Shown in pieces: positions 5,264 through 10,267 of a stretch of DNA of 10,267 nucleotides. The translations under genes and the position numbers were made by a program. The DNA comes from Prevotellaceae bacterium. Its GTDB lineage: Bacteria; Bacteroidota; Bacteroidia; Bacteroidales; UBA932. Positions within the stretch are counted from its first letter, which is position 1; every line of letters begins with the position of its first letter. The notes under the pieces are model-generated. The model was given only the letters and a program-made list of their open reading frames with translations. It did not search any database and had not been told where the DNA came from. Location of the stretch: positions 1 through 10,267 of the forward strand of contig JAIRKX010000077.1 of assembly GCA_031259805.1 (NCBI GenBank). Reading direction: 5' to 3'.

Positions 5264-8200
5264 ATGAAAACGCTTCTATTATCTATTCTTATGGGCATGG
5301 CTATGCTGACGATGATATCGGCGCGGGCGCAATCGTGTGCGGCGCTGTATTCGAGCAAATACGATACGCTGGTAGTGGGCGTCTCCGGCAGTGCAATGAC
5401 ACTGACCGCCACGACCGTTTCTACCGCGCATACGGTCAATACGGGGACAACGTCGTGGGCGACGGCCTCTACGCTTACGGGCGGCAAAATGGAAGTCCGA
5501 ATCATCGAAAGCAACGAAACCCTCGATGCGCGTATCGGTTATGTGTACGTAGAATATGGCGCATCGTGCCGCGACAGCGTGGTCTTGTTCCAGCCGGGAA
5601 AAACGTGCGAGCAGGGTATTGACGGTACGGAAGGCCGGCGCTTTTTTGTCGCATTCTCCGAAAACATCTACCAGGCAGTTCCTCAAACAAGACTGATTAT
5701 GACAGCTGCCGAAGCGACGTCGGGTACGATTTCCAACCCGCGTACCGGCTGGTCGCGGACATTCAGCATACCGGCCAATACAGTCATACAGGTAACGATA
5801 TCGCTTACGGATGCCTACAATACGGACGGCGAAACGGTCTCCAATCGGGGTTTGATGGTCGCGGCGGCAAAGAAAATTTCGCTTTATGCGAGCAATTTCG
5901 AATCGACGTCGTCGGATGCGACCAATGTGTTACCTGTCGAGGCGCTGGGCGATGAGTATTATAGTATTTCGTACAACGGGCACCGGTCAACAAACAGCGT
6001 GAATACGCCGGAGGAGTTCCTGATTGTGGCGACGGAAGATAATACGTTAATTACGATCGTGCCTGCCGGTCGTACCGGCGGCGTCAGCGGTACGGTAACC
6101 GGCAAAGCGGCAGGGGATCCGTTTAACATCCGTTTGCAGAAAGGACAGACGTATCTGGTGAAGTCATACTTGAACAGCGCGAATACCGACCAGACGCTGG
6201 GAACGTATTATTACCGGTCTATCAGCGGTTCCTATATTAAGTCCACGAAACTGATTGCGGTCTTTGCCGGGCACAAGCGGGCGCAAATCGGCTGTTCGAG
6301 TGGCAACGGGTCGCGCGACAACCTGTTCCAGCAATTGGCGCCGCTGCGTTTGTGGGGCTATCATTATGCGGTGATTCCGGCCAGCCTTGCGCAGGATATA
6401 TATCGTATTGTAGCGGCGTACGACAATACGACGTTTAGTATCAATGGCGTTTTGCAGGCGCCGCTGAACCGGAGCGCCTACCGCGATTATACTTTGCCGC
6501 AGGGGTCGTATGCCTACATCGAATCCGACCAGCCGATAGAAGTAGGTTTGCTGGGCAAAACGCAGAATTGCGCCCCCGCTACGTCGGTAGGCGACCCGTT
6601 TCTGGTGATGGTCAATCCGGTGGAGAATGAAATTACCGACGTAACCTTTGCGGCGTTGCCGTTGAGCGCCATCCTGCAGCAATATGTGAATATCATTGTG
6701 CAGCAATCGGCGAAGACGGCCACTACGCTGACCGTTGCCACTACGGGCGTGAATGTGCCGCTGACGTTTACCGATATTGCCGGCAGTAATTATGCGTATG
6801 CGCGGGTGCAGATTGCTAACGGGTCGTACCGGCTGCGCAATCCGGTTGGCTTTACAGCATACGTTTACGGCTTCGGCGATGCGGAGTCTTATGCCTATTC
6901 GGTCGGGGCGCGGTTTAACCACTTAGCGCCGCCGTCGGTTACGGCCGACACATCGTATTGCGTCGGTCAGCCGCCAAAGCCGTTGAGCGCGTACGATGTC
7001 GAAGGGAATTTCCTTTGGTATGCTTCGGCTGACGACGAAACCGCACTGAGCGCCGTGCCGACGATCACGACCGACACGCCGGGTACGTATACATTCTATG
7101 TCAGCCGGCTGGTCGAGTGCAGCGAAAGCCCGCGCCGTCCGGTAACCGTGCAGGTACGTCCGCTGCCGACGCTCCTCTTTGCCGACACAGCCGTATGTCA
7201 TACCGCCAATGTGTTGTCACCGGCTCTGCCGTCGGGCGGGAGCTATACGGGCGCAGGATGTGTGGGCGGTTATTTTTATCCGTCTGACGCCGGCGCAGGG
7301 ACGCATACCCTCACGTATACATACCGCGACCAGCACGGCTGCGTCGACAGCGTCGCTGCGAATGTAACCGTATGGCCGCTGCCGGCTATCCCGACAGTTA
7401 GCGTCATCGACTCCGCTTCGTTGTGCGACGACGCTCCGGTAACGCTTTCCGCGAATGCGGCCGGCGCCGCCGCCGGGCAATGGTATAAGGACGGCGTGGC
7501 TATAACGGATTCCACCCGCCTGCAGTTAGTCGTTCGCGAAAGCGGCTCTTATTCCGTAACGGTTACGAGCGCCGACGGATGCGCAGCGGCATACGGCAGT
7601 AATACGATAACCGTTGTCATGTATGCCGCGCCCGGCATTCCCACCGTATCGACGAACGATACGACGACCTTCTGTCATGGTCTTTGGGCAATGCTTCAAG
7701 CCTCGTCGTCCGAGGCGGTCGCGTGGCAATGGTACAGGGACGGCGTAGCTGTGTCCGACTCGACCGGCGCCGGCTTTATGGCCGTCGGCGACGGCTCGTA
7801 CACCGTGCGGATTACAAATGCGAACGGCTGCCTGTCGGCAATGTCGGCGCCCGTTGTGATTACAACCTATCCGTTGCTCCTGCCGGTTATTGCGACCGTC
7901 GGCCCGCTGGCTTTCTGCGCCGGGGAGTCGGCGGCGCTTACGGCAGACGCGGCAGGGGCCACGCTCTGGCAATGGTACAGGGACGGCGCGGCGATAACGG
8001 ATTCGGTCGACCGTCATTTTGCGGCAGCGGAAAGCGGTTCTTATACCGTCGTGGTGCAGGATGAGCACGGTTGCCTGTCGGCAATGTCCGCGCCGACGAT
8101 AGTAACGGTATATCCATTGCCGCCGGCGCCGGCGGTCAGCGTGGCCGGAAACGTCGAATTGTGCGCCGGCGATTCGGTTAAACTTACCGGCACAGGGACG

Positions 8201-9136
8201 GACAATCTCGCCTGCCAATGGTTCAGGGACGGAACTCCGATTCCCGGAGCCGTGGCGCCGGACTATTTGGCGTATGCCGGCGGCGTGTATACGCTGACCG
8301 TAGAAGATGAACATCATTGCGTCCCCGCACATCCGGGCAATACGGTAACGGTCGTCGTGCATCCGCTGCCGGCCGGCCCGCATCTCTTTTCGGCGGATAC
8401 CTTAGCCTTTTGCACGGGCGGGCAGGCGCTGCTCGAATCCGATGCGACCGCCGCCGTCGCCTGCCAGTGGTATCAAAACGGAACGGCGATACCGTCGGCC
8501 ACCGGCGCTACATATCGGGCGACGACGTCGGGCGTCTATACGCTCCGCATCAGCGACAGTCATGGCTGTCGCTCGTCGGGCGATGGCGAAACGCTACGGG
8601 TCATCGTACACGACTTGCCGATGGCGCCGGTAATCGTGGCCGATGGCCCGCCGTTTTACCGGGGGTGGAATTATACGCTGAAAATAGACATGCCCGAAAA
8701 CGGGGCGAGTTATTACTGGTATAAGGACGGCGTGGCGACCGGCGCCGTCGGCATCCGGTGGCCGTTGACAGAGCTGGACGACACACAGGCCGGCACGTAT
8801 ACCGTCGAGGCCGAGCCGGGCGAAGGATGCCGGGTTCGTTCGGCGCCGTTTACCGTTACCCCGGAAGCCTCGCCGCTGTTTATCCCCAATGTCTTTACGC
8901 CGAACGGCGACGGCGTCAACGATGATTTCCACATAGCGGGGTTGGATAATTACGACGGCAACGAGCTACTGATTATTAACAAGCGCGGCAAAACGGTATT
9001 CTCAGCCGTCGATTACCATAACGAGTGGGACGGGGAGGGCCTCCCCGACGATACGTACTATTACCGCCTGTCGGTAAAAGAAAAAGAGGGGGGCGAAACC
9101 CGTCACCAAGGATATGTAAACATTAAACGAAGATAA
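5264..9136 (+). CDS. Secreted multi-domain adhesin-like protein, T9SS type-B cargo
   Basis: A 1290-residue cell-surface protein. Residues 1-22 are a signal peptide (MKTLLLSILMG...SARA, cleavage before Gln23). Residues about 30-112 resemble a BACON domain (Trp65, Asn84, Arg90, Gln110). About 120-550 resembles the IgGFc-binding N-terminal family, including a LPVEALGDEYY segment. Ig-like modules run from about 560 to 1200. Tryptophans at 585, 740, 823, 904, 986, 1069 and 1152 mark seven of them, six within QWYxDG-like motifs, and one module without Trp lies at about 630-705. Most modules have one early Cys and one late Cys. Residues 1205-1290 are the gliding-motility/CHU_C C-terminal domain (FIPNVFTPNGDGVNDDF, then NEWDG), a type-B T9SS sorting signal. 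The domain set suggests adhesion or glycan binding; the ligand is unknown. No enzymatic motif was seen. The gene looks richer in G+C than the methyltransferase gene. The PorP/SprF gene starts 3 nt after the stop. Confidence 0.9.
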   Translation: MKTLLLSILMGMAMLTMISARAQSCAALYSSKYDTLVVGVSGSAMTLTATTVSTAHTVNTGTTSWATASTLTGGKMEVRIIESNETLDARIGYVYVEYGASCRDSVVLFQPGKTCEQGIDGTEGRRFFVAFSENIYQAVPQTRLIMTAAEATSGTISNPRTGWSRTFSIPANTVIQVTISLTDAYNTDGETVSNRGLMVAAAKKISLYASNFESTSSDATNVLPVEALGDEYYSISYNGHRSTNSVNTPEEFLIVATEDNTLITIVPAGRTGGVSGTVTGKAAGDPFNIRLQKGQTYLVKSYLNSANTDQTLGTYYYRSISGSYIKSTKLIAVFAGHKRAQIGCSSGNGSRDNLFQQLAPLRLWGYHYAVIPASLAQDIYRIVAAYDNTTFSINGVLQAPLNRSAYRDYTLPQGSYAYIESDQPIEVGLLGKTQNCAPATSVGDPFLVMVNPVENEITDVTFAALPLSAILQQYVNIIVQQSAKTATTLTVATTGVNVPLTFTDIAGSNYAYARVQIANGSYRLRNPVGFTAYVYGFGDAESYAYSVGARFNHLAPPSVTADTSYCVGQPPKPLSAYDVEGNFLWYASADDETALSAVPTITTDTPGTYTFYVSRLVECSESPRRPVTVQVRPLPTLLFADTAVCHTANVLSPALPSGGSYTGAGCVGGYFYPSDAGAGTHTLTYTYRDQHGCVDSVAANVTVWPLPAIPTVSVIDSASLCDDAPVTLSANAAGAAAGQWYKDGVAITDSTRLQLVVRESGSYSVTVTSADGCAAAYGSNTITVVMYAAPGIPTVSTNDTTTFCHGLWAMLQASSSEAVAWQWYRDGVAVSDSTGAGFMAVGDGSYTVRITNANGCLSAMSAPVVITTYPLLLPVIATVGPLAFCAGESAALTADAAGATLWQWYRDGAAITDSVDRHFAAAESGSYTVVVQDEHGCLSAMSAPTIVTVYPLPPAPAVSVAGNVELCAGDSVKLTGTGTDNLACQWFRDGTPIPGAVAPDYLAYAGGVYTLTVEDEHHCVPAHPGNTVTVVVHPLPAGPHLFSADTLAFCTGGQALLESDATAAVACQWYQNGTAIPSATGATYRATTSGVYTLRISDSHGCRSSGDGETLRVIVHDLPMAPVIVADGPPFYRGWNYTLKIDMPENGASYYWYKDGVATGAVGIRWPLTELDDTQAGTYTVEAEPGEGCRVRSAPFTVTPEASPLFIPNVFTPNGDGVNDDFHIAGLDNYDGNELLIINKRGKTVFSAVDYHNEWDGEGLPDDTYYYRLSVKEKEGGETRHQGYVNIKRR
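7376..8872 (+). repeat. Six tandem Ig-like modules of 81-83 codons
   Basis: Within the cargo gene, six modules repeat with conserved tryptophans spaced 83, 81, 82, 83 and 83 residues apart. Each follows the pattern [FL]C.G...L.A...W QWY.DG...I.DS...G.Y.V...GC, linked by a short proline-rich PLP-type hinge. The last module lacks the early Cys. Modules 2 and 3 share exact DNA identity: 22 bp at 7724-7745 and 7967-7988, and 17 bp at 7829-7845 and 8072-8088, both offset by exactly 243 bp (81 codons). That points to a fairly recent module duplication or gene conversion. Confidence 0.85.
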
Positions 9137-9139
9137 CGG

Positions 9140-10171
9140 ATGAAACAGATAAAACAGATAAGGCAAATCCTTCCGGCCGTTTGCCTGTGTATGGCGATGG
9201 CGCCGGCGTCGGCCCCGGCGTTGGCCCAGCAAGTGCCGCAATACAGCCAGTATTTGATTAACGGTATATTGGTAAACCCGGCCTATACCGGCTATCGGGA
9301 GACGATGTATGCACAGGCGTTCTATCATAACCAGTGGACGCGGTCGGGCACGCCGCAATACATGGCTTTTGCGCTGGACGGAAGCTGGTCGAACGGCGTC
9401 AACGCAGGCCTTACCTTTTCGGACGAGCGGATGGGACTGCTGGCGATTAACAGCGTATCGGCGCTGTATGCCTACCGGCTGCAAACCACGAAGCATTCCG
9501 AGATGAGTTTCGGACTGTCGCTTGGCGCCATGTACTACAGTATGGATTATAATAAACTGAGACCGTTCAACCCGGTCGACCCGGTGCTCATCAGCCTCTC
9601 GAACCGCTGGACGCCGAACATCAATGTCGGCCTGTATTATGGCTCCGACAAGTTCTACATGGGGCTGTCGGCGCGTAATATTACCGACGGACGGTCGTTA
9701 GGCGGCCATACGGTCGACGATTTTATCATCCCCCTTTCGACGTGGAACTCCGTCCTCACCGTCGGGCTGTCCATCCCGCTCAACACGCGGCTCGAACTCC
9801 GCCCGTCGATGATGTGGCAGGAGGACTTCTCCACCCCCTCGCATATCGACCTGACGGTGGCGCTGCTGTTCGTCGACCGCTTCTGGCTCGGGGCGAGCTT
9901 CCGCACCGACCAGCGCCTGTGGAAAAACGAATCGCCGGGAAACATCAACGAACTCTACTCGGCGGCCATCATAGCCGAAGTATTTGTGACCAATCAAATC
10001 ACCATAAGCTATGCCTTCGACGTCGGCTTAAATCAGGACAGCTACCACTACTTCGGCGGCCACGAAGTATCCATCGGCTACTACTTCTCCCGCAAAATCG
10101 ATAGCCGCTACAACCGTAAATACCGCTATAAAAAATATCAGGTCGATGACGTATGCAGGTACTGCCCGTAA
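9140..10171 (+). CDS. PorP/SprF family T9SS outer-membrane protein
   Basis: A 343-residue protein of the type IX secretion PorP/SprF family, an outer-membrane beta-barrel. Members help to secrete or anchor type-B CTD proteins; SprF does this for the adhesin SprB in Flavobacterium johnsoniae. The signal peptide is residues 1-29 (MKQIKQIRQILP...APALA, cleavage before Gln30). The family hallmark follows at once: PQYSQYLINGILVNPAYTGY, then an HNQW segment and FALDGSW. The remainder alternates beta-strand-like stretches (MSFGLSLGAMYYS, NVGLYYGSDKFYMGLSARN, VSIGYYFSRK). A basic, tyrosine-rich tail of about 25 residues ends CRYCP, beyond the expected last strand; its role is unknown. The ATG lies 3 nt after the cargo stop, so translation is probably coupled. 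It is more likely a dedicated partner of that cargo than the core PorP. Confidence 0.93.
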   Translation: MKQIKQIRQILPAVCLCMAMAPASAPALAQQVPQYSQYLINGILVNPAYTGYRETMYAQAFYHNQWTRSGTPQYMAFALDGSWSNGVNAGLTFSDERMGLLAINSVSALYAYRLQTTKHSEMSFGLSLGAMYYSMDYNKLRPFNPVDPVLISLSNRWTPNINVGLYYGSDKFYMGLSARNITDGRSLGGHTVDDFIIPLSTWNSVLTVGLSIPLNTRLELRPSMMWQEDFSTPSHIDLTVALLFVDRFWLGASFRTDQRLWKNESPGNINELYSAAIIAEVFVTNQITISYAFDVGLNQDSYHYFGGHEVSIGYYFSRKIDSRYNRKYRYKKYQVDDVCRYCP

Positions 10172-10173
10172 TG

Positions 10174-10235
10174 TGCGACTTGCGAGGTGAGACTTTCCCA
10201 TATCCCAAATCGCACATCGCACATCCCAAATCGCA
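10174..10235. repeat. Inverted array of TGSGATN heptamers
   Basis: On the minus strand, six heptamers run without a gap from 10235 to 10194: TGCGATT, TGGGATG, TGCGATG, TGCGATT, TGGGATA, TGGGAAA. On the plus strand, shorter related units run from 10174: TGCGACT, TGCGAGG, TGAGACT, meeting the first set at 10194. The outer arms ATGTGCGA (10171-10178) and TCGCACAT (10210-10217) are exact reverse complements. There is also a 13-bp direct repeat at 10202-10214 and 10223-10235. The array begins directly at the stop of the PorP/SprF gene. Function is unknown. Confidence 0.7.
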
Positions 10236-10246
10236 ATAACGATAAA

Positions 10247-10266
10247 TAAGGAGACATTCCTCCTTA
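10247..10266 (+). terminator. Possible terminator hairpin, cut by window end
   Basis: TAAGGAG (10247-10253) and CTCCTTA (10260-10266) form a perfect 7-bp stem with a 6-nt loop, 76 nt after the PorP/SprF stop. The window ends one base later, so a U-tract cannot be confirmed. The alternative is that AAGGAG is part of the leader of a following gene. Confidence 0.35.
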
Positions 10267-10267
10267 G

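Noticed and set aside
5233..5622. Plus-strand frame overlapping the methyltransferase end and cargo start
   Set aside because: It is out of frame with two well-supported genes and has no domain; the cargo frame carries the signal peptide.
6164..6922. 252-codon minus-strand reading frame opposite the IgGFc-like region
   Set aside because: Arg/Gln/His-rich shadow of the sense gene with no family features and no promoter or start signal.
7684..8064. Plus-strand alternative frame inside the Ig modules (also 8317-8724)
   Set aside because: Out-of-frame shadow of the repeated Ig modules, Arg/Gly-rich with no domain pattern.
7526..8383. 285-codon minus-strand reading frame opposite the Ig modules
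   Set aside because: It lies wholly inside the cargo gene, is rich in Arg, His and Gly as expected of antisense to G+C-rich Ig repeats, and shows no recognisable domain.

Overview
The window comes from a member of the Bacteroidota, most likely Bacteroidales. Four things point there: promoters of the TTTG-N19-TAnnTTTG type with A-rich rather than Shine-Dalgarno leaders, Bacteroidota-type ribosomal proteins (for example L2 with DHPMGGGEGRASGGHPRSRK, and an extended L22 beginning MGARK), a cargo protein with a type IX secretion system (T9SS) type-B sorting domain, and a PorP/SprF-family outer-membrane protein. I cannot name the genus.

Layout. Positions 1-287 hold no credible gene but are rich in signals: a perfect 12-bp hairpin, a leftward promoter with a duplicated -7 element, two overlapping terminator-like hairpins, and a consensus rightward promoter followed by a leader hairpin. 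Positions 288-4233 hold a tightly packed piece of the S10 ribosomal-protein operon: rplC, rplD, rplW, rplB, rpsS, rplV, rpsC. A strong intrinsic terminator follows at about 4278-4313. Position 4423 starts a second transcription unit: a SAM-dependent methyltransferase with a CxxC...CxxC N-terminus, a 1290-residue secreted adhesin-like protein, and a PorP/SprF-family protein. The window ends in a heptamer repeat array and the start of a possible terminator hairpin.

How the genes work together. The seven ribosomal proteins are early or core parts of both subunits and are co-transcribed. The usual neighbours are missing at both ends: rpsJ is not directly upstream of rplC, and rplP, rpmC and rpsQ do not follow rpsC. 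The fragment instead has its own promoter and terminator, so the cluster looks broken and re-equipped rather than cut by the window. In the second unit, the large protein carries a signal peptide, a probable BACON-like domain, an IgGFc-binding-like region, about eight Ig-like modules and a C-terminal gliding-motility/CHU_C domain. Its stop is 3 nt from the start of the PorP/SprF gene, the arrangement expected of a type-B T9SS cargo and its dedicated outer-membrane partner. The methyltransferase lies 8 nt upstream of the cargo gene and may modify a surface glycan or related component; that link is inference.

Nothing here is clearly a wholly new system. The most notable points are the split S10 operon, an Arg/Asp-repeat tail on ribosomal protein S3, the methyltransferase-cargo-PorP/SprF unit, and the inverted heptamer array at the right end.
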